Positions 24,745 through 32,772 of a stretch of DNA of 35,446 nucleotides are shown here, one piece after another. The notes beneath the pieces are model-generated. The model saw only the letters and a program-made list of their open reading frames with translations, made no database searches and was not told the origin of the DNA. The stretch's first letter is position 1; the number at the start of each line of letters is the position of its first letter. A program made the translations under genes and the position numbers. This DNA comes from Oscillospiraceae bacterium. GTDB lineage: Bacteria > Bacillota > Clostridia > Oscillospirales > Ruminococcaceae. The stretch spans positions 1 through 35,446 of the forward strand of contig JAAWRH010000036.1 in NCBI GenBank assembly GCA_022800935.1, written 5' to 3'.

Positions 24745-25593
24745 ATGAACGGAACATTAAACGGAAAAACAGCGGTAGTGACGGGGGCGGCGGGAACCCT
24801 CTGCTCGGAAATTGCGGTGGATTTGGCGGCCCAGGGGGCCTATGTGGTTCTCATTGGCAGGTCGAAGGAGAGGCTGGAACAGGTGGCGGAGCGTATCCGC
24901 CAGAACGGCGGTCTCTGCGCGGTGGAGGCCGGGGATGTGACCCAAGAGGACAGGATGAAGGAAATCGCCGCCAGGCTGGAAAAGTTGGAGCATCCCTGCG
25001 ACATCCTAGTCAACGGCGCGGGGGGCAACCAGAACCCCGCCGTCACCAAAAACAACGCTTACACCCAGGGGGAGCTGGACCCGGAGGCCGGGAGGGCCTG
25101 CAACGGCTTTTTCGCCCTGGATATGGAGGTGTTCCAAAGCGTCCTGGTCACCAACACCATCGGCACAGTGATCCCCTGCCGAGCCTTTGGGGCCCAGATG
25201 GCCGCCAGGGGGAAGGGGTGTATCATCAACTTTGCCTCTATGAACAGCTATACCCCCCTGACGCGGGTGCCCGCCTACGCCATGTCCAAGGCGGGGGTGG
25301 TGAACTTTACCCAGTGGCTGGCAGCGTACCTGGCCCCCGCCGGGATACGGGTCAACGCCATCGCCCCCGGATTCTTCGTCAACGAGCGGAGCGTCAAAAT
25401 CCTCCGCACCCCCGACGGCGGCCTGAGCCAGCGGGGCAGCAATGTGATTTCCCACACCCCACTGGAGCGGTTCGGCGAGGCGAAGGATCTGCTGGGCTGT
25501 GTCCGATGGCTGGCAGACGACAGCGCGTCCGGCTTTGTCACCGGGATCACCGTGCCGGTGGACGGGGGCTTCCAGGCGGTGAGCGGGATATGA
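24745..25593 (+). CDS. D-mannonate oxidoreductase, SDR type
   Basis: A 282-residue classical short-chain dehydrogenase that would interconvert D-fructuronate and D-mannonate with NAD(H). The cofactor motif is TGAAGTLCSEIA, where Cys replaces the usual Gly. The same GxLC form is characteristic of the YjmF-type mannonate oxidoreductases of Firmicutes. The catalytic residues are Ser165, Tyr178 and Lys182 (YAMSK), and the GxxVPVDGG end is typical. It differs from the longer, unrelated UxuB of E. coli. It sits 15 bases after the GH39 gene and before mannonate dehydratase and glucuronate isomerase, which supports this role over other SDR functions. Confidence 0.87.
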   Translation: MNGTLNGKTAVVTGAAGTLCSEIAVDLAAQGAYVVLIGRSKERLEQVAERIRQNGGLCAVEAGDVTQEDRMKEIAARLEKLEHPCDILVNGAGGNQNPAVTKNNAYTQGELDPEAGRACNGFFALDMEVFQSVLVTNTIGTVIPCRAFGAQMAARGKGCIINFASMNSYTPLTRVPAYAMSKAGVVNFTQWLAAYLAPAGIRVNAIAPGFFVNERSVKILRTPDGGLSQRGSNVISHTPLERFGEAKDLLGCVRWLADDSASGFVTGITVPVDGGFQAVSGI

Positions 25594-25620
25594 TACTTTT
25601 TCTTGAAAGAAAAAGTATCA
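25592..25620. other. Stem-loop at the end of the mannonate oxidoreductase gene
   Basis: GATACTTTTTCTT (25592-25604) and its complement (25607-25619) form a near-perfect hairpin starting on the TGA stop. It has no U-tail on either strand, so it looks more like a 3'-end stabiliser or processing site than a terminator. It may act with the adjacent structure at 25639-25692. Confidence 0.5.
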
Positions 25621-25638
25621 AAAAGAACTTTAATACGC

Positions 25639-25692
25639 ACCTAACAATCGATCATTCAGGCTTTTCGCCCGGTAACGAAAGTTAGGTTTTTA
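25639..25692 (+). terminator. Possible internal terminator/attenuator before mannonate dehydratase
   Basis: ACCTAAC (25639-25645) pairs with GTTAGGT (25681-25687) and runs into TTTTATT. A smaller TTTCG/CGAAA stem lies inside. The long loop makes it a weak or conditional terminator. It splits the operon between the oxidoreductase and dehydratase genes, so the downstream genes may depend on readthrough or a promoter of their own. Confidence 0.5.
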
Positions 25693-25724
25693 TTCGGAAA
25701 TAGTATGAAAAGAGGCGGCAATCT

Positions 25725-26681
25725 ATGAAACTTGCAATGATGCTTCCGGCAAAATTCACCCTCCAATGGAAGCACGCGGCCCAGTTGGGGGTAAAATACG
25801 CCATCACCAAGGCCGCCCCAGAGCTGAGCGGGAAGAAGGACCCCTCTGATCTGGACTCCCTGTACCAAATCCAGAAGGAGTTCCAGGGGGAGGGCCTGAC
25901 CCTGTACGGCCTGGAGGGGGACGAGTTCGACATGAGCCGAATCAAGCTGGGGCTTCCGGGCTGGGAGGAGGATATCATCCGATACCAAAGGATGCTGGAA
26001 AATATGGGCCAGCTGGGGCTGAAGCTCCTCTGCTATAACTTTATGGCGGGAATCGGCTGGTACCGAACCGACTATGACCTGCCGGAAAGGGGCGGCGCGC
26101 TGACCTGCGGCTTTTCCCTGGAAAGGGCCGGGGGAAAGCCGGTGCTCATCTCCAAGGAGGAGGTTTGGAGCAACTATGAGCGGTTTATCCGCGCCGTCAT
26201 GCCCGCGGCGGAAAGGGCGGGGGTGCGGATGGCCCTCCACCCGGACGATCCCCCCATAGACTGCCTGCTGGGATACTCCCGTATCTTTGCCAGAGCGGAG
26301 GGATACCGGAGGGCCATGTCCATTACCGGCAGTCCATCCCACGGGATTACCTTCTGCCAGTCCTGCTTCCAGCTGATGGGCGAAGACGTGAGGGCGCTGA
26401 TGGAGGAATTCGGGGAGAAAATCTTTTTCCTCCATATCCGGGATGTAAAGGGCGTTCGGACAGACTTCCGGGAAACCTTCCACGACAACGGCGACGCCAG
26501 CATGGCGGATATCATGAAATGGGCGCAGAGGTACGCCCCGGACTGTGTGGTGAGGCCGGACCACACCCCCACTATGGCGGGGGAGCAAACCGATCAGCCC
26601 GGATACGCCGCCCTGGGGAACCTGTTCGCGGTGGGCTATATCCGCGGGATTGCCCACGGCGCGGGCCTGGATCTGGAATGA
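25725..26681 (+). CDS. uxuA: Mannonate dehydratase
   Basis: A 318-residue UxuA-family enzyme that dehydrates D-mannonate to 2-keto-3-deoxygluconate (KDG). Visible metal-site motifs are MALHPDDPP, ITFCQSCF, FFLHIRDVKG and VVRPDHTPTM, in the usual order. At 318 residues it is shorter than the 350-390 typical of E. coli-type enzymes, with the difference spread over loops. GAGGCGG lies seven bases before the ATG. It is followed after ten bases by glucuronate isomerase. With it and the SDR, the three glucuronate-to-KDG steps are complete in this window. Confidence 0.94.
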   Translation: MKLAMMLPAKFTLQWKHAAQLGVKYAITKAAPELSGKKDPSDLDSLYQIQKEFQGEGLTLYGLEGDEFDMSRIKLGLPGWEEDIIRYQRMLENMGQLGLKLLCYNFMAGIGWYRTDYDLPERGGALTCGFSLERAGGKPVLISKEEVWSNYERFIRAVMPAAERAGVRMALHPDDPPIDCLLGYSRIFARAEGYRRAMSITGSPSHGITFCQSCFQLMGEDVRALMEEFGEKIFFLHIRDVKGVRTDFRETFHDNGDASMADIMKWAQRYAPDCVVRPDHTPTMAGEQTDQPGYAALGNLFAVGYIRGIAHGAGLDLE

Positions 26682-26691
26682 GGGTATTGAC

Positions 26692-28053
26692 ATGATGAAG
26701 AAGGATTTTCTGCTCAATACAGAGCTTGCCAGACGTTTATACCAAAGCTGCGCGGCGCTCCCGGTCATTGACTACCACAACCATCTGCCCATTTCCGACA
26801 TCAAGGGAAACCGGCGTTTTCACAACCTGTATAAGCTTTGGGTTCAGCCGGACCCCTACAAGCACCGGGCCATGCGGATGTGCGGCGTCCCGGAACGGTG
26901 CATCACCGGCGACGCAGCCGAGGAGGAAAAATTCGCCTGCTGGTGCGGCATCTTCCCAAAGCTGGCGGGCAGTCCCCTTTTCCAGTGGTCGCTGATGGAG
27001 CTGGAGGATGTCCTGGAAATCAGGGAGGTGCCCGGAAAGGACAACTGGAAGTTGATCTGGGAACACGGGATAGGCTATATGGAGCGCAACATCATTTCGG
27101 CGAAAAGTATTCTGGACAGGTACAGGGTGGAGTATGCCAGTCCATGCGCCTCTCTCACGGATGATCTTGCCGTTTACGGGGAAGGGGGCAGGGTGACGGC
27201 TTCCCTGAGGGGCGACACGGTCCTTCTTCCTCGGCGGGAGGACATTCAAATGCTGGAGAAGCAGACAGGCGTAACGGTCAGTAACTTGGAGGATTATTTT
27301 CAGGCAATCTCCCTAAGGCTGGACGCGTTCCGGGCAGCGGGATGCCGCTTTGCGGACCACAGCCTGGACAACGGATTCCGTTATTGCAGGGAGGACGGCA
27401 GGAACCAAGAGCGGTTTGTCAGGCTGCTGGAGGAGGTGGATTCCCTGAGGGAAGCCGACAAGGCTATGTTGTCCTCGGCGGTGCTCCGTCATCTGGCCTG
27501 CGAATACGCCCAGCGGGATATGACCCTCCAGCTCCACATGGGGGCCCAGCGCCGCACCAGTACCCGGCTGAGAAAATGTGCCGGAGCCGCAGGGGGCTAC
27601 GCGGCTATGGGGAACAGCGTGGATGTGCGCTCTCTGACGGAATTTTTAGACGATGTGGAGCAGCAGTCGGGAATGGGACTGCCCAAAATCATCCTGTTCG
27701 CCCTCAATCCGGCGGATCACGGGATGCTGGCCTGTCTAGCAGGTTCTTACAGCAGGGACGGCGTTCCGGGTCTGGTAACCCAGGGGCCTGCGTGGTGGTG
27801 GTGCGACCACAGCCACGGCATCCGCAGCGTGCTGGACCACACGGCCGTTTATGGACTGCTGAGCAACTTCCCCGGTATGACCACCGATTCCAGGAGCTTT
27901 TTATCCTTTATCCGCCACGACTATTTCAGAAGGGTTCTCTGCGACTGGATGGCGGAGCGGGTTCTCCGGCAGGATATGCCGAAATCCCCGGAGCTTTTAG
28001 AAGCACTGCTCTATGACATATGCTATGGAAACGCGAAAGCTATGATAAAATAA
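26692..28053 (+). CDS. uxaC: Glucuronate isomerase
   Basis: A 453-residue amidohydrolase-fold enzyme that converts D-glucuronate to D-fructuronate (and galacturonate to tagaturonate). The metal-binding HxH is in VIDYHNHLPISDI (His29, His31). It also has FHNLYKLWVQPDPYKHRAMR, LQLHMGAQRRTSTR and the late GMTTDSRSFLSFIRHDYFRR, all hallmarks of UxaC. Length is normal. ATG 26692 is preferred because GAGGG (26680-26684) is seven bases upstream; an in-frame ATG at 26650 lies inside uxuA. Confidence 0.95.
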   Translation: MMKKDFLLNTELARRLYQSCAALPVIDYHNHLPISDIKGNRRFHNLYKLWVQPDPYKHRAMRMCGVPERCITGDAAEEEKFACWCGIFPKLAGSPLFQWSLMELEDVLEIREVPGKDNWKLIWEHGIGYMERNIISAKSILDRYRVEYASPCASLTDDLAVYGEGGRVTASLRGDTVLLPRREDIQMLEKQTGVTVSNLEDYFQAISLRLDAFRAAGCRFADHSLDNGFRYCREDGRNQERFVRLLEEVDSLREADKAMLSSAVLRHLACEYAQRDMTLQLHMGAQRRTSTRLRKCAGAAGGYAAMGNSVDVRSLTEFLDDVEQQSGMGLPKIILFALNPADHGMLACLAGSYSRDGVPGLVTQGPAWWWCDHSHGIRSVLDHTAVYGLLSNFPGMTTDSRSFLSFIRHDYFRRVLCDWMAERVLRQDMPKSPELLEALLYDICYGNAKAMIK

Positions 28054-28090
28054 ACAGCCCATGATATTGGGAGAAAAGCGGGAGGAAACA

Positions 28091-28972
28091 ATGAGATTTA
28101 ACCACTATGAGGATATTATACAACTGACACAATCCTGGAAAGGGGAGCGGATGGCAGACGGGCGGCCCCTTGTTCCAGACGAGTATCTGGATCAGCTTCA
28201 GAACCTGACGCTGGAGGAGGTTTGGAAGCCCATCTATGTCAAGGGGTACGAAAACCAGTTTGAGGGACGCCTGAAGCTGCTGCACCGGGACGGGAGAAAG
28301 CTCATCGGGCGGGCGGTGACGGCCAGCTACTGCCCCACCAGGCCGGATCTAAATGAAGCGGTAAAGGCCCAGGGGAGTTCTGAGGGGAGAAACGGCACCT
28401 ACAACCAATGGGTGGTTGACAGCCTTGTGGAGCGGGATGTGGCGGTCATTGACATGTACGACAAAATCTACAAGGGCACCTTCCTCGGCGGAAATCTGAC
28501 CACCGCCGTAAAGACCAGGACCAAAAACGGCGGGGCGGTTATCTGGGGCGGCGTCCGGGACATGGAGCAGATGGAGAAAATCAAGGAGGTTCAGGTGTAC
28601 TACCGCGGCGTGGACCCCACCCCCATTCGGGAGTTTATCATGACCGGCTTTAACGGGGTGACCAAGATCGGCGGCGCGGTCTGCCTGCCTGGGGATATTG
28701 TGTTTGGGACCAGCAGCGGCGTGCTGTTCATCCCCTCCCACTTAGTGCAGGAGGTGGTGGACGGAGCCATGAAGACCAAGATAAAGGATATTTTCGGCTT
28801 TGAGATGATCTCCCAGAACCGCTTTACCACCGCCCAGATTGATATGGATGTCTGGACGGAGGAGATGATGGATATGCTCTGTAAATTTATCCGAACAGAC
28901 GTGAGGGGTACTCCCTACCGGAGCGTTGATTGGTCTGTGGAATACCGGATGGCGCGGGAAGGGGGATGCTGA
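28091..28972 (+). CDS. RraA/HMG-aldolase family protein
   Basis: A 293-residue protein with the RraA-like fold and the conserved metal-site segment GGVRD (residues 153-157), preceded by FLGGNLTTA. The family includes 4-hydroxy-4-methyl-2-oxoglutarate aldolases and decarboxylases acting on 2-keto acids, besides RNase E inhibitors. Location in an operon that ends at KDG but lacks a KDG aldolase suggests it might cleave or process a keto-deoxy acid; this is inference only. At 293 residues it is longer than the 160-230 typical of the family because of an N-terminal extension (about 60 residues) and a C-terminal tail. GGGAGG precedes the ATG at 28091. Confidence 0.82.
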   Translation: MRFNHYEDIIQLTQSWKGERMADGRPLVPDEYLDQLQNLTLEEVWKPIYVKGYENQFEGRLKLLHRDGRKLIGRAVTASYCPTRPDLNEAVKAQGSSEGRNGTYNQWVVDSLVERDVAVIDMYDKIYKGTFLGGNLTTAVKTRTKNGGAVIWGGVRDMEQMEKIKEVQVYYRGVDPTPIREFIMTGFNGVTKIGGAVCLPGDIVFGTSSGVLFIPSHLVQEVVDGAMKTKIKDIFGFEMISQNRFTTAQIDMDVWTEEMMDMLCKFIRTDVRGTPYRSVDWSVEYRMAREGGC

Positions 28973-30147
28973 GGATGGCTGACGCGGAGATGAACCGTAT
29001 TTGGGCGGCGGAGACCTGGAAGCGCATGGAGGAGAAGCTGCACCGCAGCCTGTTGAAAAACGGGGACAAGATACTGTATACCATCGACAAAAACGGGGAC
29101 GGGGAGGACCGCTACACCGAACGGCCCAGCTGCTGGATCAACGGCTTTTGGCCGGGAATTTTGTGGCAGCTATACCAGGGCACAGGGGACGGCGGCAGAA
29201 AAGCCCTGTACGCGGAACATGCCAAAAGGATGGAGAAAATGCTGGACAAGGCGCTGTTTGAAACGGAGGAGGGCTTTGAGGGGCTTCACCACGATGTCGG
29301 TTTTATGTGGGTGCCCACATCAGCGGCGTCTTACCGGCTGACCAAAGACCCTGCCAGCCGCAGGCGCGCCCTGGTTGCCGCCAATTACCTGGCATCCCGG
29401 TGGAACCCGGACGGGGGATTTTTGACCGCTTGGAACTCCAAGGAAAAGGAGGGCTGGTCTATCATCGACACCATGATGAACCTCTCCCTCCTGTATTGGG
29501 CCAGTGAGGAAACGGGCTATGAAAGGTTTGCCAGGATTGCAGACCTCCACGCGGAAAAGACCATGAACAACGCCGTCCGCCCCGACGGCTCGGTGATCCA
29601 CATCCTCCATTATGATGTGCGTACTGGGGAAGCTTTGGAATCCTTCGGCGGTCAGGGGTATGGCGTGGGCTCCAGCTGGAGCAGGGGCCAGGCGTGGGCA
29701 ATTTACGGGTTTATGGTATCCTATCTTGGCACCGGGCGGCAGGAGTATCTGGACACCGCCAAGCGGGTGGCCCATTACTTCCTGGCCAACGCGGCCCAGT
29801 CCGGGTATGTTCCCCATGTGGATTTCCGCAGCCCGGAGGAGCCGGTTTTATACGATTCCACAGCAGGGGCCATTGCCGCCAGCGGTATGCTGATGTTGGC
29901 GGAGGCGGTGCCGGAGTTGGAAAAGGGGCTGTACCGGAACGGGGCGTTATTGATGCTGAAGGCCCTGGAAAAGGAGTGCTGCGATTTTTCAGAGGATACC
30001 GATTTAATTCTCAGCAAAGGGGCGGAGGCATACCGGTACCGGGCCCAGAAGTATATCGTATATGGGGATTACTACTATCTGGAGGCCCTGGGCAGGCTCT
30101 GCGGGAGGGGAATCTTCTCCACTGGATCGGATGGTTCAGGGAGATAG
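28966..30147 (+). CDS. GH88/GH105-type unsaturated glucuronyl hydrolase
   Basis: About 393 residues with an (alpha/alpha)6 toroid. It would hydrolyse the 4,5-unsaturated uronic acid that a polysaccharide lyase leaves at the non-reducing end. Key family segments are RPSCWINGFWPGILWQLY, LHHDVGFMWVPTSAASY, IIDTMMNLSLLYWAS (catalytic Asp region) and SSWSRGQAWAIYGF. These fit GH88 better than GH105. No signal peptide is seen. The start codon overlaps the RraA gene (28966); ATG 28975 is an alternative. Functionally it pairs with the heparinase-like lyase earlier in the operon. Confidence 0.88.
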   Translation: MLRMADAEMNRIWAAETWKRMEEKLHRSLLKNGDKILYTIDKNGDGEDRYTERPSCWINGFWPGILWQLYQGTGDGGRKALYAEHAKRMEKMLDKALFETEEGFEGLHHDVGFMWVPTSAASYRLTKDPASRRRALVAANYLASRWNPDGGFLTAWNSKEKEGWSIIDTMMNLSLLYWASEETGYERFARIADLHAEKTMNNAVRPDGSVIHILHYDVRTGEALESFGGQGYGVGSSWSRGQAWAIYGFMVSYLGTGRQEYLDTAKRVAHYFLANAAQSGYVPHVDFRSPEEPVLYDSTAGAIAASGMLMLAEAVPELEKGLYRNGALLMLKALEKECCDFSEDTDLILSKGAEAYRYRAQKYIVYGDYYYLEALGRLCGRGIFSTGSDGSGR

Positions 30148-30184
30148 CGGTATTATTTACCAACGGAAAAGGAGCTGTATTTTC

Positions 30185-32185
30185 ATGGAAAGAATTACCC
30201 TGGATTTATTCACCAAGTACAAATTCCTCAGCGATTTGGCCTATTCCCCTGACGGAGCCTGCGCCGCCTTTACCGTTACCCAGGCAAATATGGAGAGAAA
30301 CGGCTACGACCACAATATCTGGCTGTACCGTCTGGATGAAAAAAGAACGGTCCGCCTGACCGGCATGGACGATGGATGCAGCTTTATCTGGGAGGACAGC
30401 GATACCATTTTGTTCCCGGCCATCCGCAGGGAAAGGCACAGGAGGGAGATTGACTTTGGAAAATATCTGACTGTCTACCAGCGGATATCCGTCAGCGGAG
30501 GTGAGGCCGTGGAAGCCTTTACTGTACCTCTGAAGGTCAGTTCCATCCACCGGCTGGGCGGGGGGAAATACCTTCTGGAAGCCCTTTACGAGATAGGCCG
30601 CCCTGATGTGGAAAACCTGTCCGGCGAGGAGCAGTCCAAGGCGCTTTCCAGGCTCAAAGAGGAAAAGGACTACTGGGTTTTCGACGAGCTGCCTTTCTGG
30701 GTAAACGGGAAGGGAATCACCAACAAGCAGCGGAACCGGCTGTACCTGTTTGACTCCCTTTCCGGGGAACTCACCCCCATTTCTGCCCCTACCTGCAATG
30801 TGGGGGCAGTGGCCCTTAATGATGATCTCAGCAAGATTGTCTACGGAGGGCAGGACTATGACTCGGTGAACCCCCAGTTCTCCGCTATCATGCTCTACGA
30901 CATTCCCTCCAGGATGACAAAAACCTTGGTGGAGGGCAACACCTACATGGTCACCCGCGCGGCATTTTACGGAGACGGCGTCCTGTTTATTGGTTCGGAT
31001 CGGAAGCGTTACGGCTCCGCCGAAAACGCCAGATTTTACACCGTCAGCCTTTCTACAGGGGAAGTCAAGTTATTTGCCGACCCGGACCGCTCCCCTGCCG
31101 TCACTGTCACCTCTGACAGCCGCTTTGGGCTTGGAAAAGGCTTCCAGATTGCCGGCGGGGTCATCTACTCCCTTTTTACCTTGGACAACACCTCATACCT
31201 CTGCCGGGTGGACAAGGACGGATCCGTCCACCCGCTGACCGCGGACAACGGCTCAGTTGACTGCTTTGACATCCGGGCGGGCCACGCCCTGTTTATCGGG
31301 ATGCGAGACATGGGCTTGCAGGAGGTTTATTCCTTTGACCTTCATTCCCATGCCGAGGAACGGGTTACCGGGTTTAACCGGGAGATTTCCAAAAAATATT
31401 ATGTCTCCATACCGGAACCCCTCAGCTTTACCAATCGGGATGGGGTGCGGATTGACGGCTGGGTGATGAAGCCCTTGGGATACGACAGAAGTAAAAGATA
31501 CCCCTCTGTATACAACATCCACGGAGGGCCCAAAACGGCCTTTGGCGCGGTGTTTAACCACGAGATGGAGTACTGGGCAAGTGAGGGGTATTTTGTATTC
31601 TTCTGCAATCCCAGAGGCTCCGACGGCAGGGGAAACGAATTTGCCGACATTCGGGGAAAATATGGGACAGTGGATTACAGCGACCTGATGGAATTTATGG
31701 ATCACGTTTTGGAGCAATATCCGCAGATTGACCGAAAGAGGGTTTGCGTAACCGGCGGGAGCTATGGCGGGTTTATGACCAACTGGATCATCGGGCATAC
31801 GGACCGGTTTACTGCGGCGGCATCCCAGAGGTCTATTTCCAACTGGGTGAGCAAGTGCCTGACAGCTGATATTGGGTATTTTCAAAATATGGACGCCATG
31901 CAGACTACCCCCTGGGAGGACATCAATAAAATGTGGGGCTTCTCCCCGCTGAAATACGCGGACAGGTGTACAACCCCCACCCTGTTGATTCATTCGGGGG
32001 AGGATTACCGGTGCTGGCAGGGCGAGGGAATCCAGATGTTCACTGCCTTAAAATATCATGGATGCGAGGCGCGGTTGTGCTTCTTTCAAGGGGAAAACCA
32101 CGAGCTGTCCCATACAGGGAAGCCGGTACACCGGATCAGGAGGTTGAAGGAGATCACTCGGTGGTTTGACCGGTATGTAAAATAG
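30185..32185 (+). CDS. S9 family (prolyl oligopeptidase-type) serine peptidase
   Basis: A 666-residue two-domain peptidase. The N-terminal 400 residues form a seven-bladed propeller (LSDLAYSPDGACAAFTVTQ and later repeats). The C-terminal alpha/beta hydrolase has the nucleophile in VTGGSYGGFMTNW (Ser526), Asp607 in HSGEDYRCW and His639 in QGENHELSH, an intact triad. NIHGGPKTAFG and FCNPRGSDGRG are typical of S9C acylaminoacyl peptidases. No signal peptide is visible, so it is cytoplasmic. A peptidase closing a sugar operon is unusual; it might trim peptide parts of a glycopeptide, or act as an esterase. AAAAGGAG precedes ATG 30185 by about ten bases. Confidence 0.9.
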   Translation: MERITLDLFTKYKFLSDLAYSPDGACAAFTVTQANMERNGYDHNIWLYRLDEKRTVRLTGMDDGCSFIWEDSDTILFPAIRRERHRREIDFGKYLTVYQRISVSGGEAVEAFTVPLKVSSIHRLGGGKYLLEALYEIGRPDVENLSGEEQSKALSRLKEEKDYWVFDELPFWVNGKGITNKQRNRLYLFDSLSGELTPISAPTCNVGAVALNDDLSKIVYGGQDYDSVNPQFSAIMLYDIPSRMTKTLVEGNTYMVTRAAFYGDGVLFIGSDRKRYGSAENARFYTVSLSTGEVKLFADPDRSPAVTVTSDSRFGLGKGFQIAGGVIYSLFTLDNTSYLCRVDKDGSVHPLTADNGSVDCFDIRAGHALFIGMRDMGLQEVYSFDLHSHAEERVTGFNREISKKYYVSIPEPLSFTNRDGVRIDGWVMKPLGYDRSKRYPSVYNIHGGPKTAFGAVFNHEMEYWASEGYFVFFCNPRGSDGRGNEFADIRGKYGTVDYSDLMEFMDHVLEQYPQIDRKRVCVTGGSYGGFMTNWIIGHTDRFTAAASQRSISNWVSKCLTADIGYFQNMDAMQTTPWEDINKMWGFSPLKYADRCTTPTLLIHSGEDYRCWQGEGIQMFTALKYHGCEARLCFFQGENHELSHTGKPVHRIRRLKEITRWFDRYVK

Positions 32186-32187
32186 AT

Positions 32188-32219
32188 GCGGCGCTATGAA
32201 TGATCACCGCGCTGCTTTT
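32188..32219 (+). terminator. Operon-end terminator
   Basis: GCGGCGC (32188-32194) pairs with GCGCTGC (32209-32215), one G-U pair included, and TTTT follows. It begins three bases after the peptidase stop and probably ends the uronate-glycan operon. Confidence 0.65.
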
Positions 32220-32390
32220 GGCACTACTGGGGGCAAACAGGAAATTGTTCCGATCAATAACAAATGTCCAAACCTAAATTCCATAAATTGGAAGTCCAAA
32301 AATCAAATTTCATAAATTTTTCGGCTAATTCCGGGCAGTGGATTTCTAAGCAGGATAAAGCGGCATCACCACAGGCCACATCATCCCACT

Positions 32391-32711
32391 ATGAACTCCT
32401 CTTTACAAAACACCGAAAATCGTATTGGACGTTTATTGTTCAAGCAAACTGTTGAACTCTCTATCGTAATTCACATCCTCGCTTCCGAGCTGGATATTGA
32501 CCTTGAATCCGTAGATGTCCTTTGTGCCAAATGTATCAGAGATGTCAAAAAACAAATGGAGAGATCTCTTTCAAACAGGTTGTTCTATACCAAAAAGGAA
32601 TTGACTAAACCTATAATCCAAAGAAGGATGCTGTTGAATTTTCAAAAATGGCAAAAACGTAATCCCATCAAACACTATTTTCCACCTATAAAATTAAAAA
32701 ATCCAGCTTAA
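32391..32711 (+). CDS. Hypothetical protein, 106 residues
   Basis: I do not recognise this frame. It encodes a basic, mostly helical-looking protein (RIGRLLFKQTVELSIVIHIL, then KKQMERSLSNRLFYTKKEL) whose composition is compatible with real coding. No ribosome site precedes the ATG, and another frame overlaps the upstream part. It could be a remnant of a mobile-element gene. Its stop lies within the imperfect hairpin at 32694-32732. Confidence 0.3.
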   Translation: MNSSLQNTENRIGRLLFKQTVELSIVIHILASELDIDLESVDVLCAKCIRDVKKQMERSLSNRLFYTKKELTKPIIQRRMLLNFQKWQKRNPIKHYFPPIKLKNPA

Positions 32712-32732
32712 ACACTACATCTAAACTGGATT
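32694..32732 (-). terminator. Minus-strand terminator-like hairpin
   Basis: AATCCAG (32700-32706) pairs with CTGGATT (32726-32732), with partial pairing inside (TTA/TAA). Read on the minus strand the stem is followed by a T-rich tail (complement of AAATTAAAA upstream). Its left arm, AATCCAGCTTAAAC, is almost the same as that of the island terminator at 15024, so it may be a drifted copy. Confidence 0.45.
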
Positions 32733-32734
32733 GT

Positions 32735-32772
32735 ACAGGGGCAAAAGAGCTCGAACCCTCGGCACGCGGTTT
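32735..32772 (-). other. Possible tRNA 3'-end fragment (att-like remnant)
   Basis: On the minus strand the sequence reads like a T arm: GAGGG, loop TTCGAGC, then TCTTT (32744-32760), with wobble pairs, followed by an acceptor-like TGCCCCT. The 5' two thirds of a tRNA are absent. Elements that insert into tRNA genes leave such 3' ends at their borders. The resemblance is short and could be chance. Confidence 0.3.

Noticed and set aside
24705-25685. Plus-strand 326-codon frame overlapping the SDR gene
   Set aside because: The translation is Gly/Arg-rich and featureless, while the other frame gives a complete SDR with its catalytic residues.
25656-26768. 370-codon minus-strand frame inside uxuA
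   Set aside because: Antisense to mannonate dehydratase, with a low-complexity His/Pro/Arg-rich translation typical of a shadow frame.
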